From DAIMFL01 sp964372215 (GTDB taxonomy: Bacteria > Pseudomonadota > Alphaproteobacteria > Dongiales > Dongiaceae), in the NCBI GenBank assembly GCA_964372215.1, contig CAYJQC010000018.1:33417-97416 (forward strand): DNA of 64,000 bases. Reading direction: 5' to 3'. Position numbers and translations under genes: made by a program. Shown one piece after another: positions 17,428 through 25,130 of the stretch (within the stretch, counting starts at the first letter, position 1; each line of letters begins with the position of its first letter). Below the pieces are notes generated by a model. The model was given only the letters and a program-made list of their open reading frames with translations. It made no database searches and was not told the origin of the DNA.

Positions 17428-17863
17428 GGCTGGCTCCCCTCGCTTTGGTTGATCGGCGTCAGTATGCCTCACGCAATGGCAGTAACAATGCTGACATGGG
17501 CGCGCGGGCCTTCTGAGCTCTGCCAGGCGACCGGCGTCGCCGGCCGCGGCCCCCGCTCGATTCGGGACGTGGCGCTGTCCAAGGGGGTGCTGTCAGCAAC
17601 GTGCGAGCGCTGCTGCCGGTCGACCTGGCCGCGCGGCTTAGCGCCGACTTCCCCGTCTAGAAGGTTGGGGTGAAGGGCGCCGTGCGGATTCATGAGGCAG
17701 GGCGAACTGAGTTACCAATTTCTGCCTATTTCTTTTTATATCAAATAGTTACGTGGACAAAGTGATCGCGCCCTTATGGCGCAATGAACGGAATTGACTC
17801 CCTTCTTGCTACCATCTGTTGCATTTTTTTCACCACTCTTTAAACAATCCGTTGTTGACTTAC
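17428..17863. other. Divergent intergenic region in the island
   Basis: About 435 bp between the minus-strand pair and the plus-strand operon. The left part is GC-rich and the right part (17700-17863) is AT-rich, with TTGACT near 17793, where the promoter of the plus-strand operon is likely. No gene is supported. Confidence 0.4.
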
Positions 17864-18391
17864 ATGTCAATACACGATGAGATCAACCGCCTTGTTGCTG
17901 ACGGGTTGCTACTCCATCTAGCGCCGGCCATTCCATACGCTCGATGTGTGCGCGTGATGTTCGTCTCTCGCGAAATCGCCTCTCTGCTCGATGGACCGTG
18001 GCAGAGTCGAGACTTTGAGATTCGCGCCGGCAGGCTCCGGGCTGACTTGGACGCGTTCACGGAAGGACGCATCTTGGCAGTCGCCACCCACCCCTACAAA
18101 AAGCCTAAATGGGCGTACATGGCCCAGATAGATCCGCCGGCCGATGAGGTGTGGGACATTCGCAGCCGAGATCCCAAGCCGGGCCTGCGGGTGTTCGGTC
18201 GGTTCGCAGAAAAGGACGTCTTTGTGGCCCTGCTGTGGCGCCGCCGTGAGGATATGGGCGGCCGAGAGTCCAAGGAGTGGAGGGATTCGAGGGAATCCTG
18301 CAAAGCTGAATGGCGGAAACTCTTTCTCTCATATCCGGCGTTTTCAGGAGACGACAACCATGACTACCTCTCAAACATCATTCTTGTCTGA
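17864..18391 (+). CDS. Putative RelE/HigB-like toxin component
   Basis: 175 aa from ATG 17864. The central part (EVWDIRSRDPKPGLRVFGRFAEKDVFVAL) has the strand-strand pattern of RelE/HigB-type proteins, in which an E/D-hydrophobic-R strand is followed by a core strand of aromatic and hydrophobic residues. The C-terminal part is charged and helical (SRESCKAEWRKLF). The following gene, overlapping by 32 bp, codes for an HTH protein of the antitoxin type; toxin-first order is typical of HigBA. Toxin activity is inferred, not shown; a phage-derived accessory protein is the alternative. Confidence 0.55.
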   Translation: MSIHDEINRLVADGLLLHLAPAIPYARCVRVMFVSREIASLLDGPWQSRDFEIRAGRLRADLDAFTEGRILAVATHPYKKPKWAYMAQIDPPADEVWDIRSRDPKPGLRVFGRFAEKDVFVALLWRRREDMGGRESKEWRDSRESCKAEWRKLFLSYPAFSGDDNHDYLSNIILV

Positions 18392-18809
18392 GATAACTGG
18401 GAAGGAGTCCATCCCCCTGGGAAAACTGTCCTACTTCCGCGAGCGCCTGCGAAACCGACTGTACGATCTTGTTGTCTCCCAGTTCCATCGATTGGAGCAG
18501 GACGGCAAGATTTCAAGAGCGTCGCTTGCGCGGCGCATCGGACGTAAGCCCGAACAGATCACACGTTGGCTGGGATCACCAGGCAACTGGACTCTTGACA
18601 CAGTTAGCGACCTGTTGATCGCGATGGGGGCGGAAGCAGACTTGGCGATCTCCAATCTTGAGGAGCAGCCACCGCGGAATTTCTCCGCGCCGGAATGGCT
18701 GTCACGCACGGATACCCTTCCCCTAGAGGCGACGCTGACTTCGAAACGCAAAGCCCGCGCTTCTACAAGCCCTGGGCTGGGAAGCCTCAAGTTGGTTATG
18801 AATGGTTGA
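18360..18809 (+). CDS. XRE-like helix-turn-helix protein, putative antitoxin
   Basis: 149 aa from ATG 18360. A helix-turn-helix is visible around residues 45-85: ISRASLARRIGRKPEQITRW, then a WTLDTVSDLLIAMG segment typical of XRE antitoxins. The tail is basic and probably disordered. It overlaps the preceding toxin-like gene by 32 bp and the next gene by 8 bp, so the three are translationally linked. Antitoxins of this class usually repress their own promoter. Confidence 0.65.
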   Translation: MTTSQTSFLSEITGKESIPLGKLSYFRERLRNRLYDLVVSQFHRLEQDGKISRASLARRIGRKPEQITRWLGSPGNWTLDTVSDLLIAMGAEADLAISNLEEQPPRNFSAPEWLSRTDTLPLEATLTSKRKARASTSPGLGSLKLVMNG

Positions 18810-19209
18810 GTCCGCACCAAAGCTGAAGCTGATCGCGGCGCTTGTGTGCGATGACACGCGCCGAGAAGACAACGGCAAGGAAATCCTCATCGGTGTATAC
18901 ACCGGCGCTGTCATCGTGCCTGAACTCCCTGCTGCGCTCCCCTTATCGCTTTGGATATACTTCCAACCTGAAAGCGCGGGGCATCTAAGATTAGGGGTGC
19001 GAGTACTCTTTCCGGAACGGAGCCCAATTCTTGAAGCGCGTGCTGAAGCGGACATCAACACTGTCGCAGAGCCGCTGAGCCTAACGCTCCCCAGAATGCC
19101 GCTAAACTTCAAAACCGAAGGCTTGCTAACGTTTGAATGGAGAGTCGGCGACGGAGAGTGGGAGCCTTTGGCTCAGAAAATGGTACTTGCGGCGTCCGAT
19201 AAGGCCTGA
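18802..19209 (+). CDS. Third gene of the island operon, function unknown (possibly DUF6941-like)
   Basis: 135 aa, starting inside the end of the HTH gene. The N-terminal pattern (KLKLIAALVCDDTRREDNGKEILIGVYTG) is reminiscent of a small beta-sandwich family that I associate with DUF6941; this is from memory and uncertain. There is no signal peptide or catalytic motif. Its coupling to the toxin/antitoxin-like pair suggests a functional three-part cassette. It ends 22 bp before the convergent terminase remnant. Confidence 0.55.
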   Translation: MVESAPKLKLIAALVCDDTRREDNGKEILIGVYTGAVIVPELPAALPLSLWIYFQPESAGHLRLGVRVLFPERSPILEARAEADINTVAEPLSLTLPRMPLNFKTEGLLTFEWRVGDGEWEPLAQKMVLAASDKA

Positions 19210-19231
19210 GGTCTGTCTTGATTTCTTGCGC

Positions 19232-20182
19232 TCACTGAATCACGCGGCAATCCGCACCCCTCGCCCGCCGGCCGCCCCAGGCGTCGGAGGAAGCCGCGGG
19301 ACCACTCCCGAACATGTCATAGTCGACCCCCGACGCCTGCCGGGCCCGCTGGCGCTGCCCGGCGTCGTGCCCGGTGCGGGCATAGCGCAGCATCATGACG
19401 CCGTAGCGGCTGGCGCTCATCAGGTCGTCCTGTTCCTTCACGATCCGGCCGTCCTTCCGGTGGTACAGGCGGAATTCTTCCCACCAGTCGCCAAGGTGCG
19501 CGGCAACCTTGAATCGCCCCGTCTGCATCCGCTCGAGCATGTCGAGCACGCCCGCCTCGACGCTGTTCCCGCCGTCCGGGAAACTCGCCTGCTGCGGCAG
19601 CATCTTGACGCCCTGCTTCCGGTAGGCCGCCGCCAGCGTCTCGCCGGTGCCTTTCTCCGACGCCAAGCCGTAATGCGGCCAGGCCACCGGAATCCAGGCA
19701 CCGCGCGCCTTGATCGCCGCCACGTGCAGGACCGGGGTTTCCTCCCGGCTGCGATGGGTGTCCGTCACATGCACCACGTCCGCGTCCCGGTCCCAGGCCA
19801 GCCACACCGCGGCGAAGGGGTGATCCCAACCGAAATCAATTGCGGCGAGCCGCGGCCAATAGGCGGGAATCGCAAACGCCTCTTCGCGGATCGCCTCTTC
19901 GGCGATCGGGAACACCCGGCCGCTGCCGAGCATCGGCACGCCGTTGATTCGAGCTTCGCGCTCATGGGCGGGTTAGCCGTCAATGATCCGCTGCCGTTCG
20001 GTCGCTGCGACCTGCAGGGCGTCTGCAATGGTCATGGTGACGCTGGCGCGGTCGGGATTGCCGTCCTGCAGGAAGCGCCGCACGACTTCCGACATGCCCA
20101 AGAGCGGGGTGAACGTGATCCAGGCCATTCCCTGAGTGGCCGCAATGCGGGAGTAGATGTCGAGCGGCGATGGTGCCTCGGG
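19232..20182 (-). pseudogene. Phage terminase large subunit, truncated and interrupted
   Basis: Translating the minus strand gives the C-terminal half of a phage terminase: DIYSRI, GMAWITFTPLLGMSEVV, ERQRIIDG, HEREARINGVPMLGSGRVFP, then the RNase-H-like nuclease segments IDFGWDHPFAA and MSASRYGVMM. The N-terminal ATPase is missing; homology begins near 20182, at the island-end repeats. An in-frame TAA at 19973-19975 interrupts the gene where the family has a tyrosine (IDG-Y-PAH). The frames on both sides of the stop are identical, so this is a nonsense change, not a frameshift. It marks the island as phage-derived. Confidence 0.85.
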
Positions 20183-20202
20183 TTGCAAATCGGGTTACAA
20201 AC
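20178..20202. repeat. Paired direct repeats, possible integrase arm sites (right)
   Basis: TCGGGTTGCA (20178-20187) and TCGGGTTACA (20190-20199) repeat with a 12-bp period. The block 20180-20202 matches 16488-16510 in 20 of 23 positions, in the same orientation. It lies 61 bp inside the right junction (tRNA start). Confidence 0.55.
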
Positions 20203-20263
20203 CGGCCCAGTGCCTGATATGTTCCCGCTCCGCCAAAGCCTAACTGATTGATATTCCAATAGC

Positions 20264-20351
20264 GGATGGGTGGCCGAGCGGTTGAAGGCACCGGTCTTGA
20301 AAACCGGCAGACGGCAACGTCTCGTGGGTTCGAATCCCACCCCATCCGCCA
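20264..20351 (+). tRNA. tRNA-Ser (anticodon TGA)
   Basis: 88-nt class II tRNA with encoded CCA. The acceptor GGATGGG pairs with CCCATCC, and the discriminator is G. The anticodon TGA is at 20298-20300 in loop CTTGAAA, closed by CCGGT/ACCGG. A long variable arm and the T-loop GTTCGAATC are present. Its 5' half is duplicated at 16330-16371, marking it as the integration target. The present gene probably combines an element-borne 5' half with the host 3' half, which would mean its promoter also came from the island. Confidence 0.97.
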
Positions 20352-20526
20352 GAACCCCAGGGGGATCGGGCCGCATCCCGTGGTTCCCTACGAAGTCCTG
20401 CGGGGGGCGTTAACTCAGATTACCAGGACGGCCCCATAGCCCTGCGGATTTAACTCAAATTTTAGAGATTCGGCGCGATCCTGCCCCCGACACGGCGCCA
20501 ACGCCGGGACAGGGAAGAGACAGCAG

Positions 20527-20721
20527 ATGCACAATTTTGGTCGCTACCGCATCCACGCCGAGGCCCTCCTCGTCATCTCGCGGAAGTTTCGTGAGCTTTC
20601 CACCGTCGACTGCGACAATTCCGACCTGCTCGAGGAATGCGCCGAGGGTCTCTCGGCGATCGCCGAGGCGCTGGTCCTGGAATCCCAGGATGCCGCGTCG
20701 GCCGGCGCCGTCCTGCACTGA
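20527..20721 (+). CDS. Small hypothetical protein
   Basis: 64 aa from ATG 20527, with a GGGAAGAGA stretch upstream. Codon use is strongly G/C at third positions, as in the chromosome. The sequence is mostly helical (HAEALLVISRKFRELS, LLEECAEGLSAIAEALV). It has no signal peptide and no recognised family. The gene lies just outside the tRNA-Ser island. Confidence 0.5.
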   Translation: MHNFGRYRIHAEALLVISRKFRELSTVDCDNSDLLEECAEGLSAIAEALVLESQDAASAGAVLH

Positions 20722-20878
20722 CGGCCGCGCGGTAGCACGCGCGGCCCGACCGCCGGGCGGCGTTGCCGCCGCGGCACAGGAAGCGTCGGGAACGGGCTGA
20801 TCCGCCTCGTTCGCAGCCCTATAGTCCTCGCACCGGCGTCGCCGCCGGCACGACGGGGACGACAGGGAGGCCGAGCCG

Positions 20879-22903
20879 GTGCGCATCGTCGAGAGTGGCC
20901 CGCGGACGATCCGCGAGGTCGCGCATTTCCAGATTCCGATGTCCGATGGCGTGCGCCTTGCCGCGCGCATGTGGCTGCCCGAGGACGCCGCTTCCGACCC
21001 GGTCCCGGCGATCGTCGAGTACATCCCCTATCGCAAGCGCGACGGCACCCTGCGCGACGCCATCCTGCACCCCTATTTCGCCATGCACGGCTATGCCGCG
21101 ATCCGCATCGACCTGCGCGGCTCCGGCGATTCCGACGGGCTGATGCACGACGAGTACCTGAAGCAGGAGCAGGACGACTGCCTGGAGGCATTCCGCTGGA
21201 TCGCCGCGCAGCCCTGGTGCACCGGGCGGATCGGCATGACCGGCATCTCCTGGGGCGGCTTCAACGCGCTGCAGGTGGCGGCGCGCCGGCCGCCCGAGCT
21301 CGCCGCCATCATCACCCTGTGCTCGACCGACGACCGCTATGCCGACGACGTGCACTACATGGGCGGCTGCATGCTCGGCGAGAACGTGAGCTGGGCCGCC
21401 ACCATGTTTCTCGGCCAGTCCCAGGCGCCGGACCCGGCGATCAATCCGGACTGGCGGGAGAAGTGGCTGGCCCGGCTGGAGAACATGCCGCTGTTCCTGG
21501 AGAACTGGGCGACGCATCAGCGCCGCGACGGGTTCTGGCAGCATGGCTCGGTGTGCGAGGACTACGCCGCCATCCAATGCCCGGTCTATGCGGTGGGCGG
21601 CTGGGCCGACGGCTATTCCAACGCGATTCCGCGCCTGCTCGCCAATCTCGAGGTGCCGTGCAAGGGCCTGATCGGGCCGTGGTCCCACGCCTGGCCGCAG
21701 CGCGGTTCCCCGGGCCCGGCGATCGGTTTCCAGCAGGAGGCGCTGCGCTGGTGGGACAAGTGGCTCAAGGGCGTCGAGACCGGCGTCATGGACGGGCCGG
21801 CCTATCGCGTGTGGATGCAGGAGCGGGTGTCGCCGGCGGTGCATCACGATTTGCGGCCGGGCCGCTGGGTGGCCGAGGCCGGCTGGCCGTCGCCCGACAT
21901 CGCATTGCAGTCGCTTTTTTTGAACGCCGGCACGCTCGGCGCGATGCCGGAAGCCGGACCCGCCCTCACCCATGCCTCGCCGCAGCACATCGGCACCGCC
22001 GCCGGGCAGTGGTGCCCCTACAACAACGGCATGGATCTCGATGGCGAGCAGCGCGACGACGACGGCCGCTCGCTCTGCTTCGAGACCGCGCCGCTCGCCG
22101 AGCGCATCGAGATTCTCGGCGCGCCGGTCGTGGAGCTCGAGCTCAGCGTCGACCAGCCGGTGGCGCTGATCGCGGCGCGGCTGTGCGACGTCGACGCCGC
22201 CGGCTCGTCGCTCCGGGTGACCTACGGCGTGCTCAATCTCAGCCATCGCGACGGCCATGCCGCCCCGGCGCCGCTCGAGCCCGGCAGGCGCTATCGCATC
22301 CGCGTGCAGATGAACGACATCGCCCATGGCTTCGCCGCGGGCAGCCGGATCCGGCTGGCGCTGTCGACCGGCTACTGGCCGCTGGTCTGGCCGGCGCCGG
22401 CGCCGGCCAATCTCACCGTGTTCACCGGCGCCGGCCGCCTGCTGCTGCCGGTGCGCGCGGCCCGGGCGGAGGACGCCGCCCTGGCGGCGTTCGGGGAACC
22501 CGAGGGTACGCCGCCGGCCGCCCTCACCACCCTCCAGGCCGGCGAGCACAGCCGGTATGTCGAGCACGACATGGCGAACGATCGCTGGCGCATGACCGTG
22601 CGCGACTGCGGCGGCGAGCAGCTGATCGAGGCAATCGACCTCGCCGTCGGCGAATGGCGCACCGAGCGCTACGAGATCGCCGGGCACGATCCGCTCGCCG
22701 CCCGCATCGAGATCGAGGGCCTGCTCACCATGCGGCGCGGCGACTGGGCGACGCGAACCACGACCCGGACCCGGTGCCGGTCGACCGCCAGCGAGTTCCT
22801 GATGGATTTCGACCTCGACGCCTTCGAGAGCGGCCCGGACGGCGGCGAGCGCCGGGTGTTCTCGCGCAGCTGGCAGCGCCGGGTGCCGCGTAACCTGGTC
22901 TGA
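20879..22903 (+). CDS. CocE/NonD family (S15) serine hydrolase
   Basis: 674-aa alpha/beta hydrolase of the X-Pro dipeptidyl-peptidase/cocaine-esterase class. The oxyanion/first strand (IVEYIPYRKRD), the YAAIRIDLRGSGDSDG segment and the nucleophile elbow GISWGG (Ser124) are visible. A C-terminal jelly-roll domain follows (about residues 400-674), as in CocE. Cytoplasmic: no signal peptide. The start is GTG at 20879. The next gene, 185 bp downstream, is a peptide-type binding protein, so a role in processing an imported acyl or amide compound is possible but unproven. Confidence 0.88.
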   Translation: MRIVESGPRTIREVAHFQIPMSDGVRLAARMWLPEDAASDPVPAIVEYIPYRKRDGTLRDAILHPYFAMHGYAAIRIDLRGSGDSDGLMHDEYLKQEQDDCLEAFRWIAAQPWCTGRIGMTGISWGGFNALQVAARRPPELAAIITLCSTDDRYADDVHYMGGCMLGENVSWAATMFLGQSQAPDPAINPDWREKWLARLENMPLFLENWATHQRRDGFWQHGSVCEDYAAIQCPVYAVGGWADGYSNAIPRLLANLEVPCKGLIGPWSHAWPQRGSPGPAIGFQQEALRWWDKWLKGVETGVMDGPAYRVWMQERVSPAVHHDLRPGRWVAEAGWPSPDIALQSLFLNAGTLGAMPEAGPALTHASPQHIGTAAGQWCPYNNGMDLDGEQRDDDGRSLCFETAPLAERIEILGAPVVELELSVDQPVALIAARLCDVDAAGSSLRVTYGVLNLSHRDGHAAPAPLEPGRRYRIRVQMNDIAHGFAAGSRIRLALSTGYWPLVWPAPAPANLTVFTGAGRLLLPVRAARAEDAALAAFGEPEGTPPAALTTLQAGEHSRYVEHDMANDRWRMTVRDCGGEQLIEAIDLAVGEWRTERYEIAGHDPLAARIEIEGLLTMRRGDWATRTTTRTRCRSTASEFLMDFDLDAFESGPDGGERRVFSRSWQRRVPRNLV

Positions 22904-23087
22904 GCGGGACTTGTCTACGGCCCGGGTCTGGAGGACCATGCGCCCTTGGGATCGCGCTGCTCGGCCGGGGTGACGCTGCTGGCCCAGCATGTGACGGATT
23001 GGCGCCAAAAACCGGCCAACCCAGGCGATACCATGAGATGACAAACCAAGAACACGCCCAACTGCTCATCCGACAAGGGAGACATCG

Positions 23088-24647
23088 ATGATCGGGAAGA
23101 CCCTTTCACGCCGGCATTTCCTGCAGGGGACTGCCGTACTCGGCGCGGCCGCCGTCGCCGGGCCGAAGCTCGGCTGGGCCGCCGAGGGCGGCCTGTTCCG
23201 CATGTCCAACTACGGCGACCTGCAGGTGCTCGACCCGGCGTTCCAGCTCGCCGCCGCCGAGAACCTGCTCTGCGACCTGATGTACCACCGCCTCGCCACC
23301 TTCAAGGGCCCGGACACCACCGAGGTCGAGCTCGACGCGGCCGAGTCGATCAACCAGGTCGACGATACCCATATCGAGTTCACCCTGAAGAAGGGCATCA
23401 TGTGGTCCGGCGATTTCGGCGAGATGACCGCCGAGGACGTGAAGTACTCGTTCGAGCGGGTCATCGATCCCGCCATGGAGTCGCCCTATGCCGGCGACTG
23501 GGGCGGCCTCGACCGTGTCGACGTGACCGGCAGCCATTCCGGCGTGATCGTGCTCACGAATTTTTCCGCACCGCTATGGACCATCGCGGTGCCCGGCAAT
23601 GCCGGCTGCATCGTCTGCAAGAAGGCGGTCGAGGCGCTGCCGGAGAAGAAGTACACCACCGAGGTACCGGCCCTCAGCGGCCCCTACATGATGACCGAGT
23701 GGTCGCCGAAGCAGCGCAGCGTGTTCAAGCCCAACCCGAAATGGAGCGGCGACAAGCAGGCGTTCGACGAGATCCAGGTGATGCCGATCGAGGACACCTC
23801 GGCCGCCGAGCTGGCCTACGAGGCGGGCGATCTCGACCTCACCCGACTGACCCTCGCCACCCTGGGGCGCTATCGCAAGAACGGCGCGCCGGCGGGCTCC
23901 AAGCTCATCGACATGCCGTCCCTCGCCTATGTCTGGATCGGCATGAACGTCGAGAACCCCGCGCTGTCCGACATCCGCGTGCGCAAGGCGGTGCAGCGCG
24001 CGATCGATGTCGAGGGCGCGGTCGAGGCGGCCTATTTCGGCGTCGCCCAGCGCTCCACCGGCATCGTCGCCGACACGCTCATCGGCCACCGCAACGTCGA
24101 GCCGATGAAGCGCGACGTCGCAGCCGCCAAGGCGCTGCTGGCGGAGGCCGGGGTCAGCGACCTCACCCTGACCATCGATGTCGGGCTGGAGACCGAGAAC
24201 CTCACCATCGCCCAGGTCGTGCAGGCCTCCTGCGCCGAGGCCGGCATCAACATCGTCATCAACCAGCGCGACTCCGGCACCTTCTGGACGCTCGGCGACC
24301 AGTCCGCCGGCGACCAGTGGAAGGACGTTCAGCTCATCCTGAACCGCTTCTCGATGTCGCCGGATCCGTCCTACGCCACCGAGTGGTTCACCTGCGAGCA
24401 GGTCGGCGTGTGGAACTGGGAGCGCGTGTGCAATCCCGAGTTCGACGCCCTGCACCTCGCCGCCAAGTCCGAGAAGGACGTCGAGAAGCGCGCGGTCATG
24501 TACCGCAAGATGCAGGAGATGATGGAAGACTCCGGCGCCTACGTGTTCCTGACCCATGAGCGCGTCGGCTACGTCTATCGCGACAAGTTCGTCTGCATGG
24601 CCAAGCCGACCGGCGAACCGCTGATCCGTAAATTCAAGAACGCCTGA
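23088..24647 (+). CDS. ABC transporter substrate-binding protein, family 5 (Tat-exported)
   Basis: 519-aa periplasmic solute-binding protein of the dipeptide/oligopeptide (SBP_bac_5) family. It has a twin-arginine signal (LSRRHFLQG, hydrophobic core to about residue 30). Family features include LDPAFQ near the N-terminus, VEFTLKKGI-like HIEFTLKKGIMWSGD and the repeated RKAVQRAIDVEGAV helix. GGGAGA precedes the ATG. No permease or ATPase genes are nearby, so it is an orphan component. It may be co-transcribed with the upstream hydrolase. Confidence 0.9.
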   Translation: MIGKTLSRRHFLQGTAVLGAAAVAGPKLGWAAEGGLFRMSNYGDLQVLDPAFQLAAAENLLCDLMYHRLATFKGPDTTEVELDAAESINQVDDTHIEFTLKKGIMWSGDFGEMTAEDVKYSFERVIDPAMESPYAGDWGGLDRVDVTGSHSGVIVLTNFSAPLWTIAVPGNAGCIVCKKAVEALPEKKYTTEVPALSGPYMMTEWSPKQRSVFKPNPKWSGDKQAFDEIQVMPIEDTSAAELAYEAGDLDLTRLTLATLGRYRKNGAPAGSKLIDMPSLAYVWIGMNVENPALSDIRVRKAVQRAIDVEGAVEAAYFGVAQRSTGIVADTLIGHRNVEPMKRDVAAAKALLAEAGVSDLTLTIDVGLETENLTIAQVVQASCAEAGINIVINQRDSGTFWTLGDQSAGDQWKDVQLILNRFSMSPDPSYATEWFTCEQVGVWNWERVCNPEFDALHLAAKSEKDVEKRAVMYRKMQEMMEDSGAYVFLTHERVGYVYRDKFVCMAKPTGEPLIRKFKNA

Positions 24648-24680
24648 TCGCGTACCCTCGCGCCGCCACCCGCGCGGCTC

Positions 24681-24705
24681 CCCTCTCCCGCTTTGCGGGA
24701 GAGGG
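24681..24705. repeat. Perfect hairpin repeat (CCCTCTCCC family)
   Basis: CCCTCTCCCGC and GCGGGAGAGGG form a perfect 11-bp stem with a TTT loop. It lies between the convergent ends of the binding-protein gene and the lva-like operon. It is a second copy of the element at 3879-3908. Confidence 0.8.
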
Positions 24706-24722
24706 TCGGGGGGTGCGGAACC

Positions 24723-25130
24723 TCATCGCCCGGACAGAAACTTCGGATTGCTGATGGCGAGGCGCGCCCGCGTGGTCGCCTCGAGATGCGCCACCAGTCG
24801 CGCGCGTCGCGCCGGGTCGTCGAACCTCCCGGCGCGCACGTCCGCTGCCAGGCGCCGCTCCAGACCGGCGAGCGCACGCTCCACGTCGTCCAGAGTTTCC
24901 GCTGCCGGCGCGTCCTCGCCATAGAGGGCGGCGATGCGGCCCAGCGCGTCGCGCAGCGGCCGGTCGCCGGCCGCCAGCGTGCGCTGCGCCATGCCGACGG
25001 CGTTGGCGATCATCAGCGCGTCGACCCGCCGCTCGGGCGGCAGCAGGGCCAGCAGTTCTTCGAGCAGCAGGCGCCGCGCCTCGGCCAGCAGCGCCGGCGC
25101 GTCGGCGATGTCTCCGGGGAAGCCGGCCAT
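24723..25130 (-). CDS. Small helical protein next to APH-type kinase (LvaB/DUF6285-like candidate)
   Basis: 135 aa from ATG 25130. Mostly helical and rich in Leu, Ala and Arg (ALLAEARRLLLEELLALLPPE, then MIANAVGMAQRTLAAGD). The start codon overlaps the stop of the kinase gene as TGATG, so the two proteins are made together. Proteins of this type travel with aminoglycoside-phosphotransferase-like kinases and acyl-CoA dehydrogenases. In Pseudomonas putida the small LvaB is the partner of the kinase LvaA. Assignment rests on context and general sequence character, not on a defined catalytic motif. Confidence 0.65.
   Translation of the reverse strand: MAGFPGDIADAPALLAEARRLLLEELLALLPPERRVDALMIANAVGMAQRTLAAGDRPLRDALGRIAALYGEDAPAAETLDDVERALAGLERRLAADVRAGRFDDPARRARLVAHLEATTRARLAISNPKFLSGR

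Larger units (their letters stand above)
16372..20263. mobile_element. tRNA-Ser-integrated genomic island / prophage remnant
   Basis: Bounded by a partial tRNA-Ser on the left and the intact tRNA-Ser on the right. Similar repeat pairs lie just inside both ends (16486-16510 and 20178-20202). Content has lower G+C and different codon use from the flanks: two minus-strand hypothetical genes, a three-gene plus-strand operon, and a truncated phage terminase large-subunit pseudogene. No integrase is present, so the element is probably immobile or mobilised in trans. Confidence 0.8.

Noticed and set aside
19940..20028. A frameshift splitting the terminase
   Set aside because: The pieces on both sides of the stop are in the same frame, and the 11 codons between read in the family pattern; a single nonsense codon explains it.
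20221..20240. A second tRNA 3' end (CCGCTCCGCCA-like) left of tRNA-Ser
   Set aside because: No T-arm or upstream tRNA structure precedes it; the resemblance is too short.
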